Part shown: positions 15,164 through 24,204 of the stretch, one piece after another | Layout: each line of letters starts with the position of its first letter | How positions within the stretch are numbered: the first letter of the stretch is position 1 | Position numbers and translations under genes: made by a program | Assembly: GCF_002982115.1 (NCBI RefSeq) | Contig: NZ_CP019980.1 | Span: forward strand, 4,224,001-4,288,000 | Length of the DNA: 64,000 bases | DNA from: Lysinibacillus sphaericus | Lineage (GTDB): Bacteria > Bacillota > Bacilli > Bacillales_A > Planococcaceae | Reading direction: 5' to 3' | The notes under the pieces: generated by a model | The model's database searches: none | What the model was told of the DNA's origin: nothing | The model's input: only the letters and a program-made list of their open reading frames with translations

Positions 15164-16612
15164 ATGAGCCTATCATCTACGAGTCCTGCTAACCCTAAGA
15201 TTGATCTTAGAAACATAAAACAAGGTCCGATTGTTTTCGCATTAATATTAGGAGCATTTGTCTCCTTATTGAACGAAACATTGCTTGGAAATGCTTTACC
15301 GATCTTAATGAATGAATTTAATGTAACAGCGTCTACGATTCAATGGCTTACTACAGCCTACATGCTAGTTGTGGGTATTTTAGTACCAATAACGGCTTTA
15401 TTGCAGCAATGGTTCACTACAAGACAGATGTTTTTATCCGCCATGCTAACATTTTTTATAGGAACTTTAATAGCAGCCATTTCTCCATCTTTTTTCTTTT
15501 TATTAATAGGTCGAATAATTCAAGCCTTTGGTACAGGCTTAATGCTTCCCCTATTAATGAATACTATCTTAACAATTTATCCATCTGAAAAACGCGGAAC
15601 TGCAATGGGATTAGTTGGTCTTGTTATGCTCCTTGCACCAGCAATCGGCCCTACTTTATCAGGTGTTATTGTTGACTCTATGGATTGGCGGTGGCTATTT
15701 TATATCGTTATTCCGTTAACTATCCTGTCAATCCTTATTGCATTTAAATATCTACAAAATGTAACAGAACTCAAGAGACCTAAAGTTGATTATTTATCTA
15801 TTATATTATCGACATTAGGTTTTGGTGGTATTGTATATAGTTTTAGTGCTTCTGGTGACCTGGGCTGGTCAGATATAAAAGTGCTATCTTCAATAATAAT
15901 TGGCGTTTTATCATTAATCTTATTTTCTATACGTCAGTTAAAAATTGAAAATCCTATATTAGACCTGCGAGCGTTTAGCTTTCCGATGTTCACTTTACCC
16001 GTAGTGCTAATGTTCATCGTTATGATGACCATGTTTTCTACTATGGCGTTGTTACCTATGTTTTTACAAACAGTATTATTAGTAACAGCTTTTAAATCAG
16101 GATTACTCATGCTACCGGGTAGTATTATCAGTGGGATTATGGGCCCAATTTCAGGTAGACTATTTGATAAATATAGAGCTAAGGCAATTATTATCCCTGG
16201 GATTATGCTAGTAACCATTGGCGTATTCTTATTTACAACGAACAATGCAGATACATCAATTTGGAAAATTATTGTCATGCACAGTTTACTAATGGTAGGA
16301 ATTATTTTTGTTATGACGTCCCAAACATTTGGCCTAAACCAACTAACACCTAATCTATATCCGCACGGCACCGCAATTTTCAATACTTTATCGCAAGTTG
16401 CTGGCGCAATTGGTACTGCTTTAGGGATTTCTAAAATGTCTTCTGGTACATCTGCTTATATGGAAGAATCCCTTGATCCAACCAATCCAATTGAAAAAAT
16501 AAATGGCCTAACTGCAGGATTCCAAGATGCATTTACGATGGGATTATCTTTAATACTTATTGCTTTAATATTATCCCTGTTTATAAAAGAACAGAAAAAG
16601 AAGGTTAGCTGA
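15164..16612 (+). CDS. MFS multidrug efflux transporter (DHA2, 14-TMS type, LmrB-like)
   Basis: A 482-residue integral membrane protein with about 14 hydrophobic segments. Motif A/C features of drug:H+ antiporter family 2 are visible: LLGNALPILMNEF early, AYMLVVGILVPI, IGRIIQAFGTGLMLPLL, and GLVMLLAPAIGPTLSGVIVD (the GPxxGG-like antiporter motif). It is expected to export drugs or amphiphiles using the proton gradient, as EmrB, QacA and LmrB do. It has a weak AAGGT ribosome site and lies opposite its probable TetR regulator. The substrate is unknown. Confidence 0.9.
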   Translation: MSLSSTSPANPKIDLRNIKQGPIVFALILGAFVSLLNETLLGNALPILMNEFNVTASTIQWLTTAYMLVVGILVPITALLQQWFTTRQMFLSAMLTFFIGTLIAAISPSFFFLLIGRIIQAFGTGLMLPLLMNTILTIYPSEKRGTAMGLVGLVMLLAPAIGPTLSGVIVDSMDWRWLFYIVIPLTILSILIAFKYLQNVTELKRPKVDYLSIILSTLGFGGIVYSFSASGDLGWSDIKVLSSIIIGVLSLILFSIRQLKIENPILDLRAFSFPMFTLPVVLMFIVMMTMFSTMALLPMFLQTVLLVTAFKSGLLMLPGSIISGIMGPISGRLFDKYRAKAIIIPGIMLVTIGVFLFTTNNADTSIWKIIVMHSLLMVGIIFVMTSQTFGLNQLTPNLYPHGTAIFNTLSQVAGAIGTALGISKMSSGTSAYMEESLDPTNPIEKINGLTAGFQDAFTMGLSLILIALILSLFIKEQKKKVS

Positions 16613-16727
16613 AAAATCTCTAAGTTGGTTTTAATAAAACATTAGAAAGCATTGCTACGACAGGATTCCCCAACCACATTATGCTATACTATTTCTATTA
16701 TCGAAATATTGAAAGAGGGATGAATGT

Positions 16728-18113
16728 ATGACGCAATTACAGACATTAAATGCTTATTTTGCTGAACATCGTGAGGCGCACTTAAATGAATTAAATGAAT
16801 TTTTACGTATTCCAAGTATTAGTTCATTATCTGAGCATAAAGGCGATATTCAGCATGCCGCAGAGTGGCTAGCTGATGCCTTCAAGAAACTCAACTTAGA
16901 AAACATTTCTATCACTCAAACTGCTGGTCACCCTGTTGTTTATGCTGACTGGTTACATGCAGAAGGCAAACCAACTATTCTATTTTACGGTCACTACGAT
17001 GTACAGCCAGTTGATCCATTACATCTATGGGATAGCGAACCGTTCAACCCTACAATCCGTGATAACAAATTATTTGCACGTGGCGCAAGTGATGATAAAG
17101 GTCAAGTGTTTATGCACTTAAAAATGATCGAAGCACTATTTGCAACGACTGGTACTTTGCCAGTGAACGTAAAATTCATCTATGAAGGTGAAGAAGAAAT
17201 CGGTAGCCCTCATCTGCCTGCCTTTGTTGAAGAACATAAAGAAAAATTAGCAGCCGATTTAATTTTGATTTCAGATACAGGTCTTTATGGTCCTGGTAAA
17301 CCAGCAGTATGCTATGGCTTACGCGGTCTTACAGGCGTACAAATTGACGTGCGTGGCGCAAAAGGCGATTTACATTCAGGCCTATACGGTGGCGGTGTAC
17401 AAAATGCCATTCATGCACTAGCAGAAATTTTAGCATCCTTCCGCGATGAACACGGTACAATCCAAGTAGAAGGTTTCTACGATAAAGTATTACCATTAAC
17501 GGGAGAAGAACGTGAAGCTTATCGAGCACTAGGCTTTGACGAAGACTCCGTAAAAGAGGAAGTCGGCGTATCTGAATTGTTCGGTGAAGCAGGCTATTCT
17601 TATTTAGAGCGTACTTGGGCTCGCCCAACGTTAGAAGTAAATGGTGTATTCGGTGGATTCTCTGGTGAAGGCATTAAAACTGTACTTCCTGCTGAAGCTG
17701 GTGCAAAAATTACTTGCCGACTAGTACCAAATCAGGAGCCAGAAGAAATCGTTGCTTTATTAAAAGCACATATCGACAAACATAAGCCTGCCGGTGTAGA
17801 CGTAACGATTTCAGAATTCGATAAAGGCCGTCCATTTTTAACACCATTTGATCATCCATTTATTCAAGCAGCCGGTCGTTCCTACGAAAAAGTTTATAAT
17901 GTACCTACCGCTTACACACGTGGTGGTGGTTCGATTCCAATCGTTGCTGCCTTTGATGAAATTTTAGATTTACCAGTTGTTTTAATGGGCTTTGGTCTAT
18001 CGAGCGAAAACTTCCATGCACCAAACGAGCATTTCCATTTAGAAAACTTCGATAAAGGTTTACGTGTATTAGGAGACTATTTATATGAGGTTGCAGCACT
18101 AAGTCAATCGTAA
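16728..18113 (+). CDS. M20 family dipeptidase/metallopeptidase
   Basis: A 461-residue cytosolic zinc peptidase of the M20 (CNDP/DapE/PepV-like) family. Metal and catalytic residues are in place: H89 and D91 in FYGHYDVQP, D122 in GASDDKG, E155/E156 in YEGEEEIGSP, the aspartate in LISDTGLYG, and the late histidine in NEHFHLEN. The dimerisation (lid) domain contains RGAKGDLHSGLYGGGVQNA. It probably cleaves dipeptides or N-acyl amino acids. The start is ATG 16728 behind GAAAGAGGG. An extended -10 (TGCTATACT) lies about 16682-16690. A 21-bp repeat array follows the stop. Confidence 0.93.
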   Translation: MTQLQTLNAYFAEHREAHLNELNEFLRIPSISSLSEHKGDIQHAAEWLADAFKKLNLENISITQTAGHPVVYADWLHAEGKPTILFYGHYDVQPVDPLHLWDSEPFNPTIRDNKLFARGASDDKGQVFMHLKMIEALFATTGTLPVNVKFIYEGEEEIGSPHLPAFVEEHKEKLAADLILISDTGLYGPGKPAVCYGLRGLTGVQIDVRGAKGDLHSGLYGGGVQNAIHALAEILASFRDEHGTIQVEGFYDKVLPLTGEEREAYRALGFDEDSVKEEVGVSELFGEAGYSYLERTWARPTLEVNGVFGGFSGEGIKTVLPAEAGAKITCRLVPNQEPEEIVALLKAHIDKHKPAGVDVTISEFDKGRPFLTPFDHPFIQAAGRSYEKVYNVPTAYTRGGGSIPIVAAFDEILDLPVVLMGFGLSSENFHAPNEHFHLENFDKGLRVLGDYLYEVAALSQS

Positions 18114-18123
18114 ACAACACAAC

Positions 18124-18249
18124 TTATCCGCGATGTACTTTGCTTTACCCGCGAAATACTTTGGGTTATCCGCGCTTTATTACCATTTACCCGCGGAATA
18201 CCCGATTTTACCCGCGCTTTACTGCGGTTTACCCGCGATAATAAAAATC
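18124..18249. repeat. Array of six 21-bp repeats with TTAYCCGCG core
   Basis: The core TTA(T/C)CCGCG begins at 18124, 18145, 18166, 18187, 18208 and 18229, exactly every 21 bp. Within the 12-bp remainder only a TAY at offset 13-15 is kept in the first five units. The core is far richer in G+C than its surroundings. The array fills the gap between convergent genes, up to their shared terminator. Function unknown; a related array is at 48327. Confidence 0.9.
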
Positions 18250-18275
18250 CCCTCGCCATCTGGCAGGGGATTTTT
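18243..18275. terminator. Bidirectional terminator between M20 peptidase and nitroreductase
   Basis: AAAAATCCCCTcGCC ATCT GGCAGGGGATTTTT: an 11-bp outer stem plus 3 inner pairs with one bulge, with A5 before and T5 after, between convergent genes. Confidence 0.9.
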
Positions 18276-18282
18276 CATTTAT

Positions 18283-18855
18283 TTATTCACCAAAATTCGT
18301 TACAAACTGTGCTGATGTTTTTCGTTCTTTACCTTTTGGTACTTCATCAAAATAACCGACCTGTAACATCGCTATTACACGTTCACCTGGCTGTACTTTT
18401 AATGCTTCACGGAATTTAGGATTATCTAAGAAGCCTGGTGTTTTCCAGCAAGAGCCAATACCTTTATCCCAAGCTAACAGCTGGATATTTTGAATAAAAA
18501 TACTCGCTGCTGCGTAATCTTCTAAACGCTCTTTTTGACGTGCATCCTCTGGCACAATAACAAATGCATAGCCACCAGGCAATGTGAATTTTGCCATTTG
18601 CTTCGCTAAATCTTCACTCGAAAGCTCCTGCCATTTTGGAACAGCTAGCTCTCGTAATAGCTGATGTAGTGCAACTAAATCATCATCGCAAGCAATAACT
18701 AAACGCCACGGTTCACGATTACCATGGTTCGGTGCCCAGACAGCATCGTCAACAATGCCCAGTAAATCATCACGTTTCACCAATTGCCCATTAAACTTCT
18801 TAATTGAACGGCGATTTATAATTGCATCTCTTACCGATAAAAATTGTTCGCTCAT
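18283..18855 (-). CDS. Nitroreductase family protein (YdjA/YfhC-like)
   Basis: A 190-residue FMN-dependent oxidoreductase. RRSIKKFNGQLVKRDDLLGIVDDAVWAPNHGNREPWRLVI is the classical N-terminal FMN-binding region of nitroreductases (RRSxRxF, then the APxxxNxQPW-type block). AAASIFIQNIQLLAWDKGIGSCWKTPGFL and VQPGERVIAMLQVGYFDE are the dimer and phosphate-contact segments. It should act as a homodimer, reducing nitro compounds, quinones or flavins with NAD(P)H. AAGGAG lies ten bases before ATG 18855. It stands alone, convergent with the peptidase gene. Confidence 0.92.
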   Translation of the reverse strand: MSEQFLSVRDAIINRRSIKKFNGQLVKRDDLLGIVDDAVWAPNHGNREPWRLVIACDDDLVALHQLLRELAVPKWQELSSEDLAKQMAKFTLPGGYAFVIVPEDARQKERLEDYAAASIFIQNIQLLAWDKGIGSCWKTPGFLDNPKFREALKVQPGERVIAMLQVGYFDEVPKGKERKTSAQFVTNFGE

Positions 18856-18955
18856 TTTTTTCTATCTCCTTCTAATAATAGTAGTATATATCATTATTCT
18901 TCATTTCTATCTCCAACATTATCATAAAATGATGAGCTTTAAAACTGCTAACACT

Positions 18956-19450
18956 CTAAGCAAAACTATCATCTATATGATAAAAATAATAGGTCATATT
19001 TGGGGTATACGCCGTAGAATCCTGATAAAAATAAGCCCTATTAATACTATCTGATGTATGTGCATTGACATAGGGAATTCCATTTTGAATACTCGTAACA
19101 ATGACCGAATGATCAATTCTGCCATCTCCTTGAAAATCATAAAATATAACGTCCCCAATGTCTAATTGTTCTGCCGTTTGCACGCGTGTTGCCTTTAAAC
19201 CCGTTTTTGAGCCCTCTAAATACCATCTTAGAGAATGTGCCACGGACCAGCTAAAGCTCCAGTTTCCTTGCTGAATCCACCAGCCTCTTTCCCTATTTGG
19301 TGCCCCTCGCATCGGTGCTCCTCCAGCAAGTAAGCACTGTGAAATATAATTCGTACAATCGACATCAAAATTCGGAAATGCCGGATTACGACTATTCCAC
19401 CATAAATTCGCATATTGTACAGCTGCCTGTCTGTTATACATTTTGGCCAC
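18956..19450 (-). CDS. Putative amidase-domain protein (Amidase_6/NlpC-P60-like)
   Basis: A 164-residue protein matching the 'putative amidase domain' group. The catalytic cysteine is in FDVDCTNYISQCLL, the histidine in GRIDHSVIVTS, and the polar third residue in PYVNAHTSD. The repeated WW/NWSFSWS aromatic block is typical of this papain-like fold. It has no signal peptide, so it is either cytosolic or spore/cell-layer targeted by another route. The best start is GTG 19450, six bases after the strong AGGAGGGGG tract; ATG 19441 is too far away and codons upstream have no ribosome site. Its substrate is unknown; cell-wall peptides are possible. Confidence 0.82.
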   Translation of the reverse strand: MAKMYNRQAAVQYANLWWNSRNPAFPNFDVDCTNYISQCLLAGGAPMRGAPNRERGWWIQQGNWSFSWSVAHSLRWYLEGSKTGLKATRVQTAEQLDIGDVIFYDFQGDGRIDHSVIVTSIQNGIPYVNAHTSDSINRAYFYQDSTAYTPNMTYYFYHIDDSFA

Positions 19451-19635
19451 GCTCCCCCTCCTTATGTCCATCATATGACTCCATCGTTGGTTCTATTAAT
19501 TAGGCGATTCAACGCAAAATTGCTGAAAGCGGTCACATTAGGCGCTATCTTTTCCAATTTCAAGATAGTTTTTGCTACAATAAGATTAAACAAATTGGCA
19601 ATTTTTTTATTTTACGAACAGAAGGGATGTTGAAT

Positions 19636-20658
19636 GTGAAGCAGCATGCTGAGAAAGAAATTTTACAGCCTACTCTTTTATGCGATAAAAAAGGGAATTT
19701 AAATCCAGCTGCTATTGGATTTGCACGAAAACCTCTCATAAATAGCAATTTAAGCGGACATATCATGCGTAAAAAGAAATGGAACTATTGGTGCATCTAT
19801 GGCGATGAGATTTTATTCTCCGCAACGATTAGTCATCTCGATTACGCAGCTGTGTGCTTCGTGTATTTCCTTGAATATGAAACTCAGCGCTATTTTGAAA
19901 AAACAATAACAATTCCACTCGGTGGCAAGCTCAAAATGCCAACACATGTACTGGAATCGGTATCTTTCACGAATAGTGAAATGACAATTGATATGACCTA
20001 TATTCAAAACGAAACACATTTATCTGTTTCAATCCCTACTTTTGATGGCGATGCCTTGCGTGCCAATTTAATTATTCAGCATCCACCTTCAGACGAATCG
20101 TTAAATGTCGTCATTCCTTGGAATCGTAGGACATTTCAATTTACAGGAAAGCATCATATTCTTCCTACTTCAGGAGAAGTAATCATCGGCAATCGCCACT
20201 TTACGTTTACCCCTGAAGAAAGCTTTGCTGTACTTGATTATGGACGTGGTGTTTGGCCACGGGAAGCCACTTGGAATTGGGGCATGGCATCTCAACGTGT
20301 TCGAGGTAGACGCATCGGGCTCAACTTAGGTGGTAAATGGACAGATGGTACTGGCATGACTGAAAATGCTGTTTTTGTGGATGGGAAGATGACAAAAATA
20401 CACGAAGATTTGCTGTTCACTTATGATCGAGAGGATTATATGCAACGATGGACAGTCAAAACAAAATTTTCAAATCAAGTATCTCTAACATTCTCTCCAT
20501 TTTTCGAACGGGTTGCCGCAACTAACGCAAAACTTGTTAAATCAGAAGTACATCAAATGTTTGGTTATTATGATGGAACGATTTTATTAGCTAATGGTGA
20601 AACATTAGTTATTAAGCAAATGCTAGGATGTATCGAAGAACATCAAGCAAAATGGTAA
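19636..20658 (+). CDS. DUF2804 family protein
   Basis: A 340-residue protein of the DUF2804 family, recognised by FAVLDYGRGVWPREATWNWGMAS, GRRIGLNLGGKWTDGTGMTENAVFVDGK and the C-terminal HQMFGYYDGTILLANGE. The fold is predicted beta-rich, perhaps a lipocalin or carotenoid 1,2-hydratase-like barrel; the function is not known. The frame contains ATG 19627 and TTG 19630 directly against the AGAAGGG ribosome site. GTG 19636, nine bases away, is the better start. It is divergent from the amidase-domain gene and convergent with a phosphodiesterase. Confidence 0.85.
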   Translation: MKQHAEKEILQPTLLCDKKGNLNPAAIGFARKPLINSNLSGHIMRKKKWNYWCIYGDEILFSATISHLDYAAVCFVYFLEYETQRYFEKTITIPLGGKLKMPTHVLESVSFTNSEMTIDMTYIQNETHLSVSIPTFDGDALRANLIIQHPPSDESLNVVIPWNRRTFQFTGKHHILPTSGEVIIGNRHFTFTPEESFAVLDYGRGVWPREATWNWGMASQRVRGRRIGLNLGGKWTDGTGMTENAVFVDGKMTKIHEDLLFTYDREDYMQRWTVKTKFSNQVSLTFSPFFERVAATNAKLVKSEVHQMFGYYDGTILLANGETLVIKQMLGCIEEHQAKW

Positions 20659-20687
20659 TAACTATTTCCCATTTCAACCTAAAACAC

Positions 20688-20740
20688 AAAAAAATTCGCC
20701 CTCTTTTCGCCATCGATAAAAGAGTGTCGCGAATTTTTTT
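20688..20740. terminator. Bidirectional terminator between DUF2804 and GDPD genes
   Basis: Outer arms AAAAAAATTCGC and GCGAATTTTTTT plus inner CTCTTTT/AAAAGAG, placed between convergent genes. Confidence 0.85.
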
Positions 20741-20786
20741 GTTTCCTTTGGAGTCATTAGTTGTCGTTCAGCAAAGGGTAACTTTG

Positions 20787-21509
20787 TTAATCTTTATTGA
20801 TTCCATCTAGTATAGCTTCTGGGTCATCTGTAAATAGGGCTTGTATGCCGAGCTGTTGCAATTGCTGTGCATACTTAACGTCATTAACGGTGTAAACACG
20901 CACGGTTGCCTCTTTCTCTAGTGCTGTTGCTATAGGTTTCCTAAATGCAGTAGGTAAACTAACATGAATCGCATTAGCAGGAATGGTTGCTGTATAGGTT
21001 GTAAAATCGACTAAAACCTCCGCAAATAAGGCAGCCGTTTCAATGTATGGCGCCATCTGATATACAGTTTGAAGCGATTCATGGTTAAAGGAAGAAATAA
21101 TGACCCTCTCCGTCATTTGGTGCGTCGCTATTTCCTTTAATACAAGCGCCTCAATTCCTTCGTAAGGAAAGACATCCGTTTTTAACTCAATATTGATACG
21201 ATGGTGTGTAGCGACAAAAATCTCTAAAACTTCACCTAATGTAGGAATACTTTCACCTTGAAATTGTGCTGCAAACCACGAACCATAATCATATGCACGC
21301 AGTTGCTGAAGTGTAAAATCTTTTACATAACCAGAACCATTAGATGTTCGGTCAATTGTTTCATCATGAATCACTACAAGCTCACCATCTGCGGTGACAT
21401 GAACATCCAATTCAATACCTGCAATTGGTAGCTTAGATGCTGCATAAAAAGCGGCTTTTGTATTTTCGGGATAATGAGCTGAAACGCCACGATGGGCAAA
21501 TAAATCCAA
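20787..21509 (-). CDS. Glycerophosphodiester phosphodiesterase
   Basis: A 240-residue GDPD-family TIM barrel hydrolysing glycerophosphodiesters to glycerol 3-phosphate and an alcohol. The catalytic and metal residues are visible: FAHRGVSAHYPENT (H, R and E), GIELDVHVTADGELVVIHDETIDRTSNG (E, D and H), and INIELKTD later. It lacks a signal peptide, so it is the cytoplasmic UgpQ/YqiK-like form. TTG 21509 lies eight bases after AGGAGG and is preferred over TTG 21515, which is only two bases away. It is divergent from helD. Confidence 0.93.
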   Translation of the reverse strand: MDLFAHRGVSAHYPENTKAAFYAASKLPIAGIELDVHVTADGELVVIHDETIDRTSNGSGYVKDFTLQQLRAYDYGSWFAAQFQGESIPTLGEVLEIFVATHHRINIELKTDVFPYEGIEALVLKEIATHQMTERVIISSFNHESLQTVYQMAPYIETAALFAEVLVDFTTYTATIPANAIHVSLPTAFRKPIATALEKEATVRVYTVNDVKYAQQLQQLGIQALFTDDPEAILDGINKD

Positions 21510-21573
21510 ATGCAAAACCTCCTTCTACTCTTTACTTCATAGTATAACAATAAGCTAAATAGAACGTTTACAC

Positions 21574-21602
21574 TTGATAGGTAAAATTTTGTATAGTAGT
21601 AT
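21574..21602 (+). promoter_or_regulatory. Putative sigma-A promoter of helD
   Basis: TTGATA (21574-21579), 17-bp spacer, TAGTAT (21597-21602), ending 42 bases before the helD start codon. Confidence 0.5.
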
Positions 21603-21644
21603 GAGAATCTACTTAAAATTGTAAGTACTTAGGAGGTGCTAAAA

Positions 21645-23873
21645 ATGACTGCACAACACCCGGATTTTCAGGCTGAGTTAGAGCGCCTTGCATACACGCA
21701 AAATTATATGCAACAGATTTTAAATGAATCGCAACGAGACCTGCAATCTGCACAAGAAAATATACGAAAGTCTATGGCGGATTTAGATTATCTAGATTCA
21801 AGTTTAAGTTATTTAAACATTTTAACAAATGCTCGTTTTTTTGAAATGGCTCGCAATCAAAAAGAAGGTTTAGAGGCTGTACAAAAAAAGCCTTACTTTG
21901 CCCGCATTCACTTTCAAAAAACGGGCGATCCTGAAGAGTTTTTGTATATCGGAAAAACATCCTTATTTCATCGTGAAACACATGAACCTATTATTGTCGA
22001 TTGGCGTTCGCCTGTAGCAAATGTCTATTACGACGGCCGTCTTGGTGATATGGAATATGATGTTCGCGGAGAAGTTCATAAAGGACATTTATTTGCCAAA
22101 CGACAATATAAAATTGAAGATGGCGTATTGCTCGATATTCGGGATATTGACTTAACAACAAATGATGAATTACTACAAGAAGCATTGGCAGGAAAAGCAG
22201 ATGTACGCTTAACAGAAATCGTCTCTACTATTCAAAAAGAACAAAACGATATAATACGCGCTCATCTGCGTCAGCCAATTATTGTCCAAGGTGCTGCCGG
22301 TAGTGGGAAAACAACGATTGCTTTACACCGTATCTCGTACTTCCTCTATACGATGGGCGAACATTTTAATCCTGAGCAGCTCATGATTTTAGCACCGAAT
22401 AAGCTTTTTATTGATTATATTGGAGATGTCCTCCCAGAGCTTGGTGTTGATAAAATATGCCAAACAACATTTGCAGACTATGTCCTTGCCGCAACAAAAC
22501 TAAAGTTAAAGCTACGCAATCCGAATGAACAATTGGAATCACTCGTAATAGGCGGTGCTGATCAGCCAACTCCTTGGATTTCTGAAGTGAAGGGCTCCCT
22601 TTATTATCGCGATATAATCGAACGATATTTACAAAAAATTGAATTGCAAATAGCTGAACAATTCGAGGATGTCTATATTGAAAAATATCGTATAATGCGG
22701 GCTTCACATTTAAAAAAATTATTCTTATATGAATTTTCTTATATGCCGATTGAAAAACGGTTAGCCCATATTAAAAAGGTACTTGCAAGTCATGTTCGGC
22801 AAAAGAAACAAGCCGTCTTAAATACGTTGCATGCAAAATACGATGAAGCCCTTGGAAAAGCGCTTAATGGTATTCGTGATGCTGAGAAACGAAAACACAT
22901 TGTTACAAAATTTATCGATGAACGCGATGAACGTTTACCCGCCATTGAAAAGGAAGCAAAATCTACCGTTGCTGTCTATATGCGCCGCTTTACAAAATAT
23001 AATGTAAAAACAGTCTATCGTACGCTGCTAACGAATGCTGAGCTATTAGCAGAAATCGCACCAGAATGGCATTATATGGAACAACAACAATTTTTACAAG
23101 CACACGCTAAAGAGCAATGGATGTTAGAAGATTTAGCTGCCCTCTATTATTTACAAGCAAAGCTAAAAGGGATTGCAGATGAATGGAAAATGCGCGTTGT
23201 CTTTATCGATGAAGTACAGGACTACAGTCTATTCCAGCTAGCCGCTCTAAAAGCAGGGCTAGAAACGGATATGTTTACAATGGTAGGTGATTTAGCACAA
23301 GGAATTCATAGCTATCGTTCCCTAACCGCTTGGGAGCCTGTGCAAAATTTATTTCCCCGCGCTAGCTTTAGAACACTTCAAAAAAGTTACCGAACAACCA
23401 TTGAAATTATGGAGGTCGCTAACAAAATTTTAATGCAAATGGATGAGCAACTGCCATTAGTTGAGCCTGTAGTCCGTCATGGAGATGCTCCAACATTTGT
23501 ACAGGCAGCTTCCTTTAATACGCAGCAAATTAGAGAAATTTTCGCTTCCATTAGAGCAAACGGGCACCAATCAATCGCCTTAATTTGTAAAACTACGGCT
23601 GAAGCCAAATCAATGCAACAGGCGTTAACGAATGACGCGATTCCTTGTCAACTTCTCACAGAAGATGAATCGATTAATCAGCAAGTATTACTTGTTGTAC
23701 CAAGCCATTTAGCAAAAGGTCTTGAGTTTGATGCTGTCATTGTTGCTGCCTTTGATACGCCCTTCTTTGATTCGAAAATTGATAGAAAATTACTTTATGT
23801 GGCATTAACTCGTGCCATGCATGAGCTATATTTAATTGGTCCTACGAAAAAGGCATTTCTATTAGAAAATTAA
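21645..23873 (+). CDS. helD: HelD, RNA polymerase recycling helicase-like ATPase
   Basis: A 742-residue UvrD-like protein with the architecture of HelD. An N-terminal antiparallel coiled coil (residues about 1-70) reaches into the polymerase secondary channel. Next comes a conserved block, IVDWRSPVANVYYDG, which is diagnostic of HelD. Walker A VQGAAGSGKTTIALHR is near residue 215, then Walker B VVFIDEVQDYS near 518, GDLAQGIHSYR, KSYRTTIEI, AKGLEFDAVIVA and YVALTRAMHELYLIG. HelD removes stalled RNA polymerase from nucleic acid. The AGGAGG tract fixes ATG 21645, so a GTG nine bases earlier is not the start. A hairpin follows the stop. Confidence 0.93.
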   Translation: MTAQHPDFQAELERLAYTQNYMQQILNESQRDLQSAQENIRKSMADLDYLDSSLSYLNILTNARFFEMARNQKEGLEAVQKKPYFARIHFQKTGDPEEFLYIGKTSLFHRETHEPIIVDWRSPVANVYYDGRLGDMEYDVRGEVHKGHLFAKRQYKIEDGVLLDIRDIDLTTNDELLQEALAGKADVRLTEIVSTIQKEQNDIIRAHLRQPIIVQGAAGSGKTTIALHRISYFLYTMGEHFNPEQLMILAPNKLFIDYIGDVLPELGVDKICQTTFADYVLAATKLKLKLRNPNEQLESLVIGGADQPTPWISEVKGSLYYRDIIERYLQKIELQIAEQFEDVYIEKYRIMRASHLKKLFLYEFSYMPIEKRLAHIKKVLASHVRQKKQAVLNTLHAKYDEALGKALNGIRDAEKRKHIVTKFIDERDERLPAIEKEAKSTVAVYMRRFTKYNVKTVYRTLLTNAELLAEIAPEWHYMEQQQFLQAHAKEQWMLEDLAALYYLQAKLKGIADEWKMRVVFIDEVQDYSLFQLAALKAGLETDMFTMVGDLAQGIHSYRSLTAWEPVQNLFPRASFRTLQKSYRTTIEIMEVANKILMQMDEQLPLVEPVVRHGDAPTFVQAASFNTQQIREIFASIRANGHQSIALICKTTAEAKSMQQALTNDAIPCQLLTEDESINQQVLLVVPSHLAKGLEFDAVIVAAFDTPFFDSKIDRKLLYVALTRAMHELYLIGPTKKAFLLEN

Positions 23874-23885
23874 ATAACACAATAA

Positions 23886-23925
23886 AAAATAGCACAGTAG
23901 GATACAGTCCCTAACATGCTATTTT
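23886..23925 (+). terminator. Terminator after helD
   Basis: The stem AAAATAGCA/TGCTATTTT closes a 22-base interior that can pair further (GG/CC), 12 bases after the helD stop. Confidence 0.7.
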
Positions 23926-23977
23926 AGCAGTTGGATAGCCGTGCTCATTCATATCGATTAAATAAATACTGTAAAAA

Positions 23978-24103
23978 CTATTTATGGCGCGGTGGTAATC
24001 TGTAAAACTTTCCTTTCGATAAATAAGCTTTCACAACCTTCCACCATGAGCGAGGTGCTTCCCTCGGAGGAGACTTTTTTTTCGGCAATGCTGGCATACG
24101 CAT
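23978..24103 (-). CDS. Small cationic protein, 41 residues (unrecognised)
   Basis: A short gene supported by a strong ribosome site, AAAGGGGG, seven bases before ATG 24103. The product (MRMPALPKKKSPPREAPRSW... ending ...FYRLPPRHK) is very basic, proline-rich and has two adjacent tryptophans followed by KVVKAYLSKGK. There is no membrane segment or signal peptide. A longer frame overlapping here (to 24203) lacks a ribosome site and is rejected. Upstream, CATATAGTA resembles a sporulation sigma-K -10 box, but the -35 AC is not at the expected distance. Small basic proteins of this kind in spore formers are often spore components; the assignment is open. Confidence 0.65.
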   Translation of the reverse strand: MRMPALPKKKSPPREAPRSWWKVVKAYLSKGKFYRLPPRHK

Positions 24104-24204
24104 GACAACGCCCCCTTTCTTCATCCTTATTAATACTATATGGGCATAGTACACATTTATGATAAAAAAGAGGAATATAACAGAAACTTAAACTTCTTAG
24201 CAAT

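Noticed and set aside
18124-18249. CRISPR-like array
   Set aside because: The unit is only 21 bp with a 9-bp core and 12-bp filler, far below repeat-spacer size, and no cas gene is present.
18133-18315. Plus-strand frame of 60 codons with seven-residue repeats (YFALPAK-like)
   Set aside because: The repeats are the DNA-level 21-bp array read as codons; there is no ribosome site and the frame runs through the shared terminator into the opposite gene.
23982-24203. 73-codon minus-strand frame
   Set aside because: No ribosome site at its start; the shorter 23978-24103 frame in another register has a strong one.
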